Part shown: positions 16,402-26,980 of the stretch, piece after piece
How the letters are laid out: each line of letters starts with the position of its first letter
Position numbering within the stretch: position 1 is the first letter of the stretch
Assembly: GCA_003574685.1 (NCBI GenBank)
Contig: QOCQ01000008.1
Coordinates: 124,001 to 188,000 of the forward strand
Source of the DNA: Rhodospirillaceae bacterium SYSU D60007
GTDB lineage: Bacteria > Pseudomonadota > Alphaproteobacteria > Reyranellales > Reyranellaceae
DNA: 64,000 nt
Direction of reading: 5' to 3'
Program-made: the position numbers and the translations under genes
Notes under the pieces: model-generated
What the model saw: only the letters and a program-made list of their open reading frames with translations
Database searches by the model: none
Told to the model about the DNA's origin: nothing

Positions 16402-16410
16402 CCTCATAAA

Positions 16411-16548
16411 CCTTCCCCCGGAGGGGGAAGGTGCCCGAAGGGCGGAAGGGGGATGGTGCACCATCTTCGGCGTCTCGCCTTTGACGCCGTACTTGCTGAG
16501 GCATCCCCCTTCCGGCGCTTCGCGCCACCTTCCCCCTCCGGGGGAAGG
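16411..16548. repeat. Inverted-repeat intergenic element, copy 1 (family A)
   Basis: This 138-bp element has a left end of 45 bases (16411-16455) and a right end of 47 bases (16502-16548) that are near-perfect reverse complements. Each outer end is itself a small hairpin, CCTTCCCCC against GGGGGAAGG. The roughly 46-base centre contains TCGCCTTTGACGCCGT, shared with copies at 32508 and 55786. It lies downstream of the SDR gene. No coding capacity is credible. Confidence 0.85.
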
Positions 16549-16579
16549 CGGTTTTTGTCCAGAGTCACCTGTGTGTGCC

Positions 16580-17125
16580 ATGCCCCGCCTGTTTGTTGCC
16601 CTTCCGCTGCCCGACGACATTGCCGACGGGCTCGTGTCGCTCCAGGAGGGGATTCCCGATGCCAACTGGGTGCCGGCGGAGAACATGCACCTGACGCTGG
16701 CTTTCATCGGCGAGGTCAATGGCGGTGCGCAGCATGACATCGCTGACGCGCTCGCCACCGTCGACGGGCCGGTGCTCGATCTCGAGATCGCGGGCATCGA
16801 TCACTTCGTCGAAGGCCGCACGCCCAAGGCGCTCTATGCGAGCGTCGCCCTGACGGACGCCCTGCAGCGGTTGCAGGAGCGGGTAAGCTCGGTGCTGCGT
16901 GGCGAAGGCGTCAAGCTGGACCGGCGCAAGTTCCGGCCGCACGTAACGCTCGCGCGCTTTGGCCGGCGTGCGGAGATGGGCCACCACATCGCGCAGTTCG
17001 TCGCCAGCAACAATTTGCGCCGTTTCGGGCCGTTCGAGGTCGATGTCTTCCGGCTCTATTCCAGCCTGACGCGGCCGGAGGGCGCGGTCTACACCGTCGA
17101 AGCCGAATACCCGCTGGGCTATTAG
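16580..17125 (+). CDS. thpR: RNA 2',3'-cyclic phosphodiesterase (ThpR/LigT family)
   Basis: This 181-residue 2H phosphoesterase carries the two HxTx motifs, His37 (NMHLTLAFIG) and His121 (FRPHVTLARF). The family opens RNA 2',3'-cyclic phosphates to 2'-phosphates and was first described as a 2'-5' RNA ligase. The ATG at 16580 begins the MPRLFVALPLP strand. A longer frame from 16481 would read through the family A repeat and is rejected. Its stop overlaps by four bases the stop of the convergent kinase gene. Confidence 0.87.
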   Translation: MPRLFVALPLPDDIADGLVSLQEGIPDANWVPAENMHLTLAFIGEVNGGAQHDIADALATVDGPVLDLEIAGIDHFVEGRTPKALYASVALTDALQRLQERVSSVLRGEGVKLDRRKFRPHVTLARFGRRAEMGHHIAQFVASNNLRRFGPFEVDVFRLYSSLTRPEGAVYTVEAEYPLGY

Positions 17126-18012
17126 ACTTCGAAGCGATCGAGCGTGCGTGCAACGGACGCGGCCCAGGCGCTGCCAAACAGTGCCGTATGCACCAGCAGC
17201 GGATAGAGATTGTAGAGATCGCGTCGCTCTTCGTTGAACCCCGGCGGCGAGGGGTTGAGGGCAAAGTAGCGCGCGTAGAAGGCGGCAGGCAAACCGCCGA
17301 ACAGCGCCGTGAACGCGATCTCGATTTCGGGATGGCTCCACGATATGGCGGGATCGATCACTGCCACCATATGACCGCGCCGGCACAGCACGTTGCCCGA
17401 CCAGAGATCGCCATGGATCAGCGCTGGTCGGGCAGGCTCCTGCAGCCACTCGTGCAGGCGCGCGCCCAGCCGCTCGATGCGTACCATCGTGCCCACCGGC
17501 AATCGTCCAGCGCGCTGCGCCAGCCACGCTGCCATCCACAGCCGTTTCCAGCGGAAGAACGCAACCCAGCTTCCCCAGCGCTCGTTGATCTGCGGCAGGC
17601 CGCCAATCATGACATCGTAGCGATAGCCGAAGGGCGGCTCGCCGTCCGCGGCGACCGGCGTGGCGTGCAGTCCGGCCAGGCGCTCGGCGAAAGCAACTCC
17701 GCCCTCGTCAGACAGAGTGCTGCCGTCATGCTCGATCCAGTCCATCAGCAGCAGGCGGTCGTTGCTGGCATGGACGGCCGGCACCGGCCAGCCGGCGACA
17801 GCGAGATCCTGCAGCATGCGGCCTTCGCTGGTCAGGTGTGCCCCTGCGGTTTTTCCAACCAACCGCTCCCGCCCCACCTCGACACGCCACACACGTGCCT
17901 GGTGGCCGCCGTCGGCCAGCGGCGTCACGCGCGCTGGCCGCTGGCCCAGTGCCGTCTCGACCAGATCGGCAACGGCGTCAGCCGTGCCGGCAGACCGCGC
18001 GCTGGCCGTCAC
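17122..18012 (-). CDS. Fructosamine/ketosamine-3-kinase family protein
   Basis: This 296-residue protein has the aminoglycoside-phosphotransferase-like kinase fold: a GGHQARVWRVEV strand pair, catalytic loop LIHGDLWSGNVL and metal-binding VIDPAISWSHPEIEIAF. The HGDLWSGN form is diagnostic of the fructosamine kinase family, which phosphorylates glycation adducts so that they fall off proteins or amino acids. A GTG at 18012 overlaps the stop of the phosphatase gene upstream (GTGA) and is chosen as start. Kinase and low-molecular-weight phosphatase are commonly adjacent in this arrangement. Confidence 0.85.
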   Translation of the reverse strand: MTASARSAGTADAVADLVETALGQRPARVTPLADGGHQARVWRVEVGRERLVGKTAGAHLTSEGRMLQDLAVAGWPVPAVHASNDRLLLMDWIEHDGSTLSDEGGVAFAERLAGLHATPVAADGEPPFGYRYDVMIGGLPQINERWGSWVAFFRWKRLWMAAWLAQRAGRLPVGTMVRIERLGARLHEWLQEPARPALIHGDLWSGNVLCRRGHMVAVIDPAISWSHPEIEIAFTALFGGLPAAFYARYFALNPSPPGFNEERRDLYNLYPLLVHTALFGSAWAASVARTLDRFEV

Positions 18013-18488
18013 GCCGTCAGCGCGCTGGCGCGCAGATGGTTGAGCAGGGCCGCGCATCCCGCTTCGATGGTGTTCAGCGCCCGCTCGTAATCGTCCACCG
18101 TGCCGTACCAGGGATCGGCCACGTCGTGCAGGCCCAGATCGGGCGCGGTGGCAAGGAACAGGCGTGGCTTGTCGCGCAGCCCAGGCGGCGCCATGCCCCG
18201 CAGCGCCCTGAGATGGCCGCGGTCCATGGCCAGCACATGATCGAAGCGGCGCAGATCCTCCGGCATCACCAAACGGGCACGCAATCCGGCGATGTCGTAG
18301 CCGCGGCGTGCGGCCGCCCGCACTGCTTCACGGCTCGGCGGCTCCCCGACATGGCCTTCATACGTGCCCGCCGAATCGACGTGGAATGCCGTACCCAGGC
18401 CGTCGCGCTCGGCCATGGCGCGGAACACGCCCTCCGCCGTGGGCGAGCGGCAGATATTGCCGGTGCAGACGAACAGAACCCCGATCAT
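18009..18488 (-). CDS. Low-molecular-weight protein-tyrosine phosphatase
   Basis: This 159-residue protein begins with the active-site loop CTGNICRSP (nucleophile Cys8, Arg14) and has the general-acid loop DVADPWYGTVDDYE near residue 124. These are the complete catalytic elements of the family. The gene overlaps the following fructosamine kinase gene by four bases. It may be a protein deglycation partner or a phosphotyrosine phosphatase. It is the only such phosphatase in the window and so a candidate partner for the BY-kinase at 43043, but that link is speculative. Its start is near the divergent sirtuin gene. Confidence 0.88.
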   Translation of the reverse strand: MIGVLFVCTGNICRSPTAEGVFRAMAERDGLGTAFHVDSAGTYEGHVGEPPSREAVRAAARRGYDIAGLRARLVMPEDLRRFDHVLAMDRGHLRALRGMAPPGLRDKPRLFLATAPDLGLHDVADPWYGTVDDYERALNTIEAGCAALLNHLRASALTA

Positions 18489-18552
18489 GCTTGCGATCCC
18501 GGAAATCGACGTGGCGCGCTATCCTTGTACTCCAGATCGGGAGTGGACGCGC

Positions 18553-19287
18553 ATGCATCAAGACGTGGGCGAGGCGTGCATTGTGGTGCTGACCGGCGCC
18601 GGCATCTCCAAGGAGTCCGGCATCGACACCTTCCGCGACAAGGACGGGCTGTGGACCCGCTACGATCTGGAGGAGGTCGCGACGATCGAGGCGTGGTACC
18701 GCAACAAGAAGAAGGTGCTCGATTTCTACAACGAAGGGCTAGGCTGGTTCCGCGGCGCCAATATCCGGCCCAACGCCGCGCATGCAGCGCTGGCGCGGCT
18801 GGAGAGGAGTTGGCCGGGCGAGGTGCTGGTGGTGACCCAGAACATCGACCTGCTGCACGAGGAGGCGGGCTCGCGCAACGTGCTGCACATGCATGGGCAG
18901 GCCGGCAAGATCCGCTGCATGGCCTGCGAAACCGTGATCGACTCGCAGATGGAGCTCGACACGGCCACGCCCTGCCCGCATTGCGGCGCCCTGGGCGAGC
19001 TGCGCCCCCACGTGGTCTGGTTCGGCGAAATGCCCTTCCACATGGACGAGATTTATGCGGCGCTGGAGCGCTGCACGCTGTTCCTGTCGGTGGGCACGTC
19101 CGGCATGGTCTATCCCGCCGCCGGCTTCGTCGAGCATGTGCGCCGCCACGTACCACGCGCCCACACCGCCGAGCTGAACCTGGAACCCTCCGACGGCCAT
19201 TCGCTGTTCCGCGAGCGCATCTACGGACCCGCCACCGAGGTGGTGCCGGCCTATGTCGAGAAGGTGCTGACGCGCGGGTGGCGGTAA
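18553..19287 (+). CDS. cobB: NAD-dependent protein deacylase, CobB-type sirtuin
   Basis: This 244-residue sirtuin has the NAD-binding TGAGISKESGIDTFRDKDGLW (residues 14-34), TQNIDLLHEEAG (95-106), catalytic His114 in LHMHG, and a four-cysteine zinc site (Cys122, 125, 141, 144). It removes acyl groups from lysines, consuming NAD. GGGAG nine bases before ATG 18553 supports this start; ATG 18487 would add 22 residues. The class III acyl-pocket Tyr is kept (Tyr59) but the Arg three residues later, present in E. coli CobB, is Gly62, so succinyl or malonyl removal may be weak. Confidence 0.87.
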   Translation: MHQDVGEACIVVLTGAGISKESGIDTFRDKDGLWTRYDLEEVATIEAWYRNKKKVLDFYNEGLGWFRGANIRPNAAHAALARLERSWPGEVLVVTQNIDLLHEEAGSRNVLHMHGQAGKIRCMACETVIDSQMELDTATPCPHCGALGELRPHVVWFGEMPFHMDEIYAALERCTLFLSVGTSGMVYPAAGFVEHVRRHVPRAHTAELNLEPSDGHSLFRERIYGPATEVVPAYVEKVLTRGWR

Positions 19288-19370
19288 GGGCAGGTCAGCT
19301 CGCCATTCCTAAGGCTCGTCTTCCTGATTACGCTGCAGGCTCCCGAGCAGTAGCGTTGCCGGGTAGAAAA

Positions 19371-19482
19371 CCGCTTCATGGTGAGCACAGGTGGATGCTT
19401 CGCATCCACCGGGTCGAACCATGAAGCGGCCCGCACCGCCGACGTGCGACGCCTTCATGGTTCGACAGGCCCACCATGAAGG
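19371..19482. repeat. Paired CTTCATGGT hairpins, copy 1 (family C)
   Basis: Two hairpins lie in tandem: 19371-19429, with arms CCGCTTCATGGT and its complement and a further hairpin GGTGGATG/CATCCACC in its loop, and 19452-19482 with arms CCTTCATGGT. The same pair occurs in the opposite orientation at 35751-35838. It occupies the gap between the convergent sirtuin gene and the small ORF at 19518. Confidence 0.75.
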
Positions 19483-19517
19483 CTATTTGACGCTGTGCCT
19501 CAATCTGGAAAGTAGAT

Positions 19518-19721
19518 TTACTCCCGGCTGTTGCGCCGCGCGGCCTCGCGTTCGCAGAGCACCTGTGCCTCCCGCAGCGTAGTCCCCTGCCCGAGAACCT
19601 CGTCGTCCGCCCACGCGAGGAAGAACTTGCTGCTGCCGCCCGGCGCAGCGCGATAGACGACGCCGCCTGCCGTCATCTCACGGCCGTCGCCCACCTCTGT
19701 CCAGTCATGCCGGCTCGCCAT
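19518..19721 (-). CDS. Small conserved-looking protein of unknown function (67 residues)
   Basis: From ATG 19721 a 67-residue soluble protein is encoded. It begins ASRHDWTEVGDGREMTAGGVVYRAAPG and ends with an acidic-basic helix LREAQVLCEREAARRN. The N-terminal half looks like a compact beta sheet. I do not recognise the family. A TGAGG lies about 12 bases before the ATG. The frame extends upstream to 19841, into the tRNA gene, so the shorter start is preferred. It lies downstream of the tRNA gene on the same strand. Confidence 0.5.
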   Translation of the reverse strand: MASRHDWTEVGDGREMTAGGVVYRAAPGGSSKFFLAWADDEVLGQGTTLREAQVLCEREAARRNSRE

Positions 19722-19760
19722 CGCGGCAGTTTGCCTCAGATGTGACGCAGTATGAAAGTT

Positions 19761-19788
19761 CCCGGCGGCCCGTAGGGGGCCGGCCGGG
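19761..19788 (-). terminator. Possible terminator or processing hairpin after tRNA-Thr
   Basis: A strong G+C stem, 19761-19770 against 19778-19788 with one bulged base, lies 26 bases past the tRNA 3' end. On the minus strand it is followed by AACTTTC, a short weak T run. It may end the tRNA transcript. Confidence 0.4.
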
Positions 19789-19814
19789 AAACCCGTACGA
19801 AGGCTGATGGCAAC

Positions 19815-19889
19815 TGGTGCCCCGAGTCGGATTTGAACCAACGGCCTACCGCTTACGAAGCGGTTGCTCTACCGCTGAGCTATCGGGGC
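19815..19889 (-). tRNA. tRNA-Thr (anticodon CGT)
   Basis: The minus strand folds as a standard 75-nt tRNA with encoded CCA: acceptor stem GCCCCGA paired with TCGGGGC, D arm, anticodon stem ACCGC/GCGGT with loop TTCGTAA giving anticodon CGT, a five-base variable loop, and T arm GTTGG/CCGAC with loop TTCAAAT. It reads threonine ACG codons. No duplicated 3' fragment or integrase gene indicates use as an integration site. Confidence 0.95.
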
Positions 19890-20093
19890 GCGGGGCGGGT
19901 CATACGGGAAACCGGCCGGTCCTGCAAGATGGACCGTCCGGACGACAGAGCGGCCGGCGTCCCGGTTTTGGCCGCAAAGTGGTACCATCCGGCTTGCCGC
20001 AGGCGGACTTTCACCGCCGGCGACGGCTGCGCCGGGGATGCCCGGCCGGCCGGCTCCGTATCCGTTCAGGGTACCGACAGGATCACCACACGC

Positions 20094-21292
20094 ATGCGCT
20101 CGCCCTTCCGTCTTCTGCCCGCCATGCCGCGACGCGCCACCTTCGCGCTGATCGGCTTTCCGGCGATCGTGGCGCTGCTGGCCGGCGGCTGGTGGCTGCT
20201 GTCCGGCAACGGCGAGCCGCGCGGCACGCCCGTAACCCAGAAGGTGGTGATCGGCGACGTCGAGGACACGGTTTCGGCCGTGGGCACCCTGCAGCCGCGC
20301 GAATATGTCGACGTCGGCACCCAGGTTTCCGGCCAGTTACAGCGGATCCTGGTGGATTTCGGCGTCCGGGTGGAAAAAGGCCAGTTGCTTGCCCAGATCG
20401 ATCCGGCCGTCTACCAGGCCCGGGTCAATGCCAACGAAGCGCAGCTCCTGAGCCTGAAGGCCCAGCTCGCCGACAAGCAGGCACAGAAGCTGCTCGCCGA
20501 GCAGCAGCTCAAGCGCCAGAAGGAGCTGCTGGCCTCGCGCGCCACCAGCCAGGACGCGCACGACGTTGCCGATGCGAACCTGAAGATCGCCATTGCGCAG
20601 ATCGCCATGATCGAAGCGCAGATCCAGCAGACCGAGTCGACCCTGAACGGCGATCGCGCCAATCTCAGCTACACCAAGATTTACGCGCCCATGTCGGGGA
20701 CGGTAGTCAACATCACGGCCAAGCAGGGACAGACGCTGAACGCCAACCAGCAGGCGCCGATCATCCTGCGCATTGCCGAGCTCGATCCGATGACCGTCTG
20801 GACCCAGGTGTCCGAGGCCGACGTGCCGCGGCTGAAGGTCGGCATGCCGGCTTATTTCACGACGCTGGGCCAGCCCGACCGCCGGCGCCACGGCAAGCTG
20901 CGCCAGATCCTGCCGACGCCCGAGGTGGTCAACAACGTCGTGCTCTATTCGTCGCTGTTCGAGGTCGAGAACCCCGAGGGCGACCTGCTGCCGCAGATGA
21001 GCGCGCAGGTATTCTTCGTGGTCGGCGCCGCCCGCCGCGTGCCGATCGTGCCGGTGGCGGCATTGCGGCCGGTGCGCGGCAAGGCCGCGGACGGCAAGAA
21101 GCTCTACCGCGTGCGTGCCATGGAGGATGGCCGCGTGGTCGAGCGCACCATCGAGGTCGGCGTGATGAATCGCGTCTCGGCGGAGGTCAAATCGGGGCTG
21201 GAGCCGGGCGACGAGGTGGTGATCGGCGACGGCGCGCAGGGCAGCGCCGCCCCGGCGTCGAAATCCGGCGGGCGCCTGCGGACGCCGCGGCT

Positions 21293-21296
<4 letters not shown>
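20094..21296 (+). CDS. macA: MacA-type periplasmic adaptor of an ABC efflux pump
   Basis: This 400-residue membrane-fusion protein has one N-terminal membrane anchor ([19 protein letters not shown]), a biotinyl-lipoyl half ([17 protein letters not shown]), a long coiled-coil hairpin (about residues 110-190, Leu-, Gln- and Lys-rich), the second lipoyl half ([11 protein letters not shown]) and a beta-barrel domain. It links MacB in the inner membrane to the outer-membrane channel. ATG 20094 gives a normal membrane anchor; longer frames run back into the tRNA gene. Its TGA overlaps the macB ATG (ATGA). Confidence 0.88.
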
Positions 21297-23269
<1,973 letters not shown>

Positions 23270-23304
23270 TTCCCCCATCCGCATTCACCCCCGGACCTTC
23301 CCGT

Positions 23305-24699
23305 ATGCGTAGTGTCCTGTTTCCCGTCATGATGGCTGCCGTCGTCGCCGGCTGCTCCGTTCTCGGCCCTGACTACAAGCCCGAGACTGTCGAGGTGCCC
23401 GATCGGTGGCAGTGGGATGCCGATGCCGCCGAGGTCTGGCCCGATTCCGGCTGGTGGCAGGTCTTCGGCAGCGCCGAGCTCAACCAGCTCATGCGCGACG
23501 CGGAGGCAGGCAACCGCGACCTGAGAGCCGCGGTGGCGCGCATTGCCCAGGCGGAGGCGCAGGCGAAGATCGCCGCCGCGGCGCTGGCGCCGACGCTGGG
23601 CGCGGATGCAGGCGCCACGCGCAGCTCCCAGACCAGCCAGATCTCCGGACGCCGCACGACGACGAACAATCTCAGCGTCGGCGCCACGGCCGCCTATCAG
23701 CTCAACCTGTTCGGCGCGGAGTATGCATCGACGCGTGCCGCCAGAACGCGGGTGGAAGCCAGCCGCTATGACCGCGAGACGGTGGCGCTTACCGTCAACA
23801 CCAGTGTTGCGCAGACCTACTTCCAGATTCGCGCGCTGCGCGAACGCATCCGCATCGCGCGCGCCTCGCAGGCCACCGCTGCACGCCTGCTGGAGCTGCT
23901 GGAGGAGCAGCGGCGCATCGGCACCACCTCCGATCTCGAGGTGGCGCAGCAGCGTGCGGAAGTGGCGGCCCAACGCGCGACGATCCCGGCCCTGGTCCAA
24001 GCGGAACGCGAGAGCCTCGCGTCGCTCGCCTTGCTGCTGGGACGCAATCCGCAGGGTTTCGAGCTGAAGGCACAAAACCTCGAAGGCCTGACGCTGCCCA
24101 GGGTGATCGGCGGCATGCCCTCGGAGCTGCTGCAGCGCCGGCCGGACATCCGCGCCGCAGAAGCCCAGCTGCGCGCCGCCAATCTCGATATCCAGGCGGC
24201 CCGCGCCGCACGCTTTCCCAACATCGCCCTCACGGCCGACGGCGGAACGATCAGCCGCGCGCTGGCTAACCTGTTCTCGCCCGCCAGCATGCTTTACACG
24301 CTGGCCGCCAGCCTCACGGCACCGATCTTCCAGGGCGGCAGGCTTGAAGGCCAGGAGAAGCTGACGCAGGCGCAATACGAGGAGCTGATCGAGACCTACC
24401 GCACCGCCATTCTCTCCAGCTTCCGTGACGTGGACACCGCACTGAGCGCCGTCGATCTGCTGCGCCAGCAATACGCCTACAATCTCCAGCGGCGTACGCA
24501 GGCCCGCGAGGCCTATCGCCTTGCCGAATTGCGCTACCGCGCCGGAACCATCGACTTTTTGACCGTGCTCGATACGCAGCGCGCCGTGCTGCAGGCGGAA
24601 GACGCGCTGGTGCAGTCGCAGGTCGCCCACATCAATGCGCTGGTGAGCCTCTACCAGGCGCTGGGCGGCGGCTGGACGCCGACAGCGCCCGGCCGATAG
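23305..24699 (+). CDS. NodT-family outer-membrane efflux lipoprotein
   Basis: This 464-residue TolC-superfamily protein has a lipobox VVAGC with Cys17, the NodT opening LGPDYKPETVEVPDRW, and the RRPDIRAAEAQLRAANLDI motif in the repeat. Long alpha-helical stretches and a final YRAGTIDFLTVLDTQRA helix are characteristic of the trimeric channel-tunnel. It is the outer-membrane component of the MacAB pump encoded immediately upstream. The gene starts 35 bases after macB and belongs to the same operon. Confidence 0.9.
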   Translation: MRSVLFPVMMAAVVAGCSVLGPDYKPETVEVPDRWQWDADAAEVWPDSGWWQVFGSAELNQLMRDAEAGNRDLRAAVARIAQAEAQAKIAAAALAPTLGADAGATRSSQTSQISGRRTTTNNLSVGATAAYQLNLFGAEYASTRAARTRVEASRYDRETVALTVNTSVAQTYFQIRALRERIRIARASQATAARLLELLEEQRRIGTTSDLEVAQQRAEVAAQRATIPALVQAERESLASLALLLGRNPQGFELKAQNLEGLTLPRVIGGMPSELLQRRPDIRAAEAQLRAANLDIQAARAARFPNIALTADGGTISRALANLFSPASMLYTLAASLTAPIFQGGRLEGQEKLTQAQYEELIETYRTAILSSFRDVDTALSAVDLLRQQYAYNLQRRTQAREAYRLAELRYRAGTIDFLTVLDTQRAVLQAEDALVQSQVAHINALVSLYQALGGGWTPTAPGR

Positions 24700-24704
24700 C
24701 CGTG

Positions 24705-25445
24705 ATGCGACTGCTGCCGGCGATCGCGACAGGCCTGCTCGTTTTTCTGGTGCTGACTGGCGTGCCAGCCGCGCTGGGGTTCGTGTCCTATGCACTGGGC
24801 CTGACAGCGTTGGCGGTCCTGACGCTGGCCGGGTTATGGCTGGCATACCACGCCGGTATCCTGTCGGCGCTGGCGGCTGTCTTCATGGCGCTGCTGCCGG
24901 CGGCACTGGCGGTAGGGGGCACGGAAGACCTGCGCACCGCGCGCCGGACGGTGGTTGCGGAAACGGCGGTTGCGCAAGCACCAGAGCATCCCGAGGCCCA
25001 AGTGCTGATCCTTCGTGATGCCCGCGTCGCCGCTGAATACACCTTGACCTGGACGACGCGCGCGTCCGCCGGCGCCGACATGCACCACGCCATGGCACCG
25101 TTGGTACCGGCGCAATGGCAGCGCGGCGAACCGGTCCCTGCGTGGCGGGTGTGCAGTGGCGGCGATGCGGACTGGTGCGTAAAGGCCATGGCCCATCCGG
25201 TGCACGCGATGCGCCGCTTCGATGCGGCGCAGGCGGAGCGATATCGGCCGCGGATTGCCGAGCTTTCTGCCCGCTTTGACTTGCAGTCAGCGCCCAACGC
25301 ACCACTGCTGCAGCTCACGACCCCGCCGGCCGAGCGTGCGGCGGCCGCCGTGACCGGCATGATCTTTATGCCGGCGCTGAGCTTCGCCCTTTGGCTGATG
25401 GGCCTGTTGTTGTGGCGCGGCGCGCGCCGGCTGCGTGCCCGCTGA
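24705..25445 (+). CDS. Membrane protein of unknown function
   Basis: This 246-residue protein has two or three N-terminal membrane helices (residues 3-70), a soluble periplasmic-side domain of about 140 residues with two cysteines (WRVCSGGDADWCVKAM) and a C-terminal helix before a basic RGARRLRAR tail. I do not recognise the family. It follows the efflux operon by five bases and precedes the permease gene by ten, so it may be co-transcribed with either. GTG 24702 and ATG 24705 are both possible starts. Confidence 0.6.
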   Translation: MRLLPAIATGLLVFLVLTGVPAALGFVSYALGLTALAVLTLAGLWLAYHAGILSALAAVFMALLPAALAVGGTEDLRTARRTVVAETAVAQAPEHPEAQVLILRDARVAAEYTLTWTTRASAGADMHHAMAPLVPAQWQRGEPVPAWRVCSGGDADWCVKAMAHPVHAMRRFDAAQAERYRPRIAELSARFDLQSAPNAPLLQLTTPPAERAAAAVTGMIFMPALSFALWLMGLLLWRGARRLRAR

Positions 25446-25455
25446 GCCGGCCTGC

Positions 25456-26916
25456 ATGCCGACCCTTCTGGCCATTGCACCGTTGCTGATCGTCATTGCA
25501 CTGCTGGCCAGCGGCCGCGCGAGTGCGCTGCTTGCCGGCGCAGCAGGGCTTGGTGCGACTCTTCTGGTCGTATTGCTCGCACCGCCGCCCGGCGTGGCGT
25601 TGTCCCCGTTCCTGCTGCACCATGCCGGCATCGGCGCCTGGCTGGCCTGGCAGGTGATCGCGATCGTCGTGGGCGGCATCTTCTTCTACCGCTGTGTGCG
25701 GGCCCGCGAGCAGACCCTGCCGCCAGCGCACAAACCGGTGGTGCAGGCAACGCTGCATCGGCAGCTCTATTTCGCCGCGTTCCTGCTGGGGCCTTTTGCC
25801 GAGGCGGTCACCGGCTTCGGTGTCGGCTACATCATCGCGCTGGCGGTCATCGCGCGGCTGGGCATACGCGGCGTGCCCGCCTTGGCGCTGGGACTCTACA
25901 GCCAGTGCCTGGTTCCCTGGGGCGCGCTTGCGATCGGAACGACGCTGGGGGCGCAGATCGCGGGCATGTCGCCGACTTCGCTGGGGGAACGCTGTGCGCT
26001 GCTGCAAATGCCTATCCATGCCGGTTACCTGCTGCTCTTCTGGCATTTCCTGCGCAGCGCCGGCATCCGGCCGCGCTCGGGCCAATGCGTGGATGATCTC
26101 GTGTGGACGCTGCTTACGGTCGTGGCGGTGTGGCTGGCACACACGGTCGTGGATGTCGAGATCGCGGGCGCGGCACCGCTGGGCATTCTGGTGGCGCTGC
26201 GCTGGCTGCGCGATGAGCGCCCTGATGGCGATCGCCTGCGTGGGGCGCTGCGCACCGCGCTGCCGTATGCGATGCTGACGATTGCACTGGTGCTCACACG
26301 GACTGTCGTGCCGCTGCAAGACGCGCTGAAAGCGCTGGCCGCATGGCAACCCTTTGCCGATCAGGCGCCGTTCGCGCCGTTCTACGCGCCGGGTTTCTGG
26401 CTACTGCTGGTCGGCGCAGCGACACTGATCGTTGCGCGTACCTCGCCGACTGTGATCATTCGCCAGACGGCCGCGGCGGCATGGCGGCCCTCTGCCGTCA
26501 CCCTGCTGTTTGTTGTGATGGCCGCGTTCTATGTTGCAGGCGGTCTTGCGACTTCGATCGCCGCAGCGCTGCACCAGGCTGTCGGTCCGGCAGCAACACT
26601 GGCCTCGCCGGCTTTCGCCGCAATCGGCGGTTTTCTCACCGGCAGTGGTGCAGCCTCCAACGCCATGCTGATGCCCATGCAGGCCGCGCTGGCCGCTGAG
26701 GCGAACATCGATCCGGCCTGGGCGGCGGCGGTGCAGAACGGGGTCACCGCCAATCTCACCATGCTCTCGCCGATCCGTGTCTCGATGGGCGCAGCCATCC
26801 TGGCGCTGGCCGGCGGCGACGGCGCGGTCTATCGCGCCGCGTGGCTGTTGGCACTGCCGGCACTGGTGACCGGTGTCACCGCCATCGCGCTGCTGCTGGG
26901 CCTGGCGGGCAGGTGA
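25456..26916 (+). CDS. L-lactate permease-family (LctP-like) transporter
   Basis: This 486-residue polytopic membrane protein shows LctP-family features: FGPFAEAVTGFGVGYII-like segment (here LLGPFAEAVTGFGVGYIIA) in the first half and GGFLTGSGAASNAMLM with NGVTANLTMLSPIRV in the second. The family imports lactate or glycolate with protons. It is shorter than E. coli LctP and may lack helices at one end. No lactate dehydrogenase is adjacent, so substrate assignment is tentative. The ATG at 25456 is preferred over an upstream start at 25435. Confidence 0.75.
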   Translation: MPTLLAIAPLLIVIALLASGRASALLAGAAGLGATLLVVLLAPPPGVALSPFLLHHAGIGAWLAWQVIAIVVGGIFFYRCVRAREQTLPPAHKPVVQATLHRQLYFAAFLLGPFAEAVTGFGVGYIIALAVIARLGIRGVPALALGLYSQCLVPWGALAIGTTLGAQIAGMSPTSLGERCALLQMPIHAGYLLLFWHFLRSAGIRPRSGQCVDDLVWTLLTVVAVWLAHTVVDVEIAGAAPLGILVALRWLRDERPDGDRLRGALRTALPYAMLTIALVLTRTVVPLQDALKALAAWQPFADQAPFAPFYAPGFWLLLVGAATLIVARTSPTVIIRQTAAAAWRPSAVTLLFVVMAAFYVAGGLATSIAAALHQAVGPAATLASPAFAAIGGFLTGSGAASNAMLMPMQAALAAEANIDPAWAAAVQNGVTANLTMLSPIRVSMGAAILALAGGDGAVYRAAWLLALPALVTGVTAIALLLGLAGR

Positions 26917-26980
26917 CGTGTCGCGACGTCGGCGCTAGGGTGCGCCGGCGTTTCCGATCACCTTTGCGAGGGAGCAATCG

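Noticed and set aside
16339-16797. Open frames through the family A repeats that give a shared HHPPSALRAPSPSGG peptide
   Set aside because: The shared peptide comes from the repeat itself, occurs in both orientations without start signals, and overlaps ThpR coding sequence.
19815-19889. tRNA-Thr as a phage or island integration site
   Set aside because: No integrase gene, no duplicated tRNA 3' fragment and no base-composition change were seen on either side.
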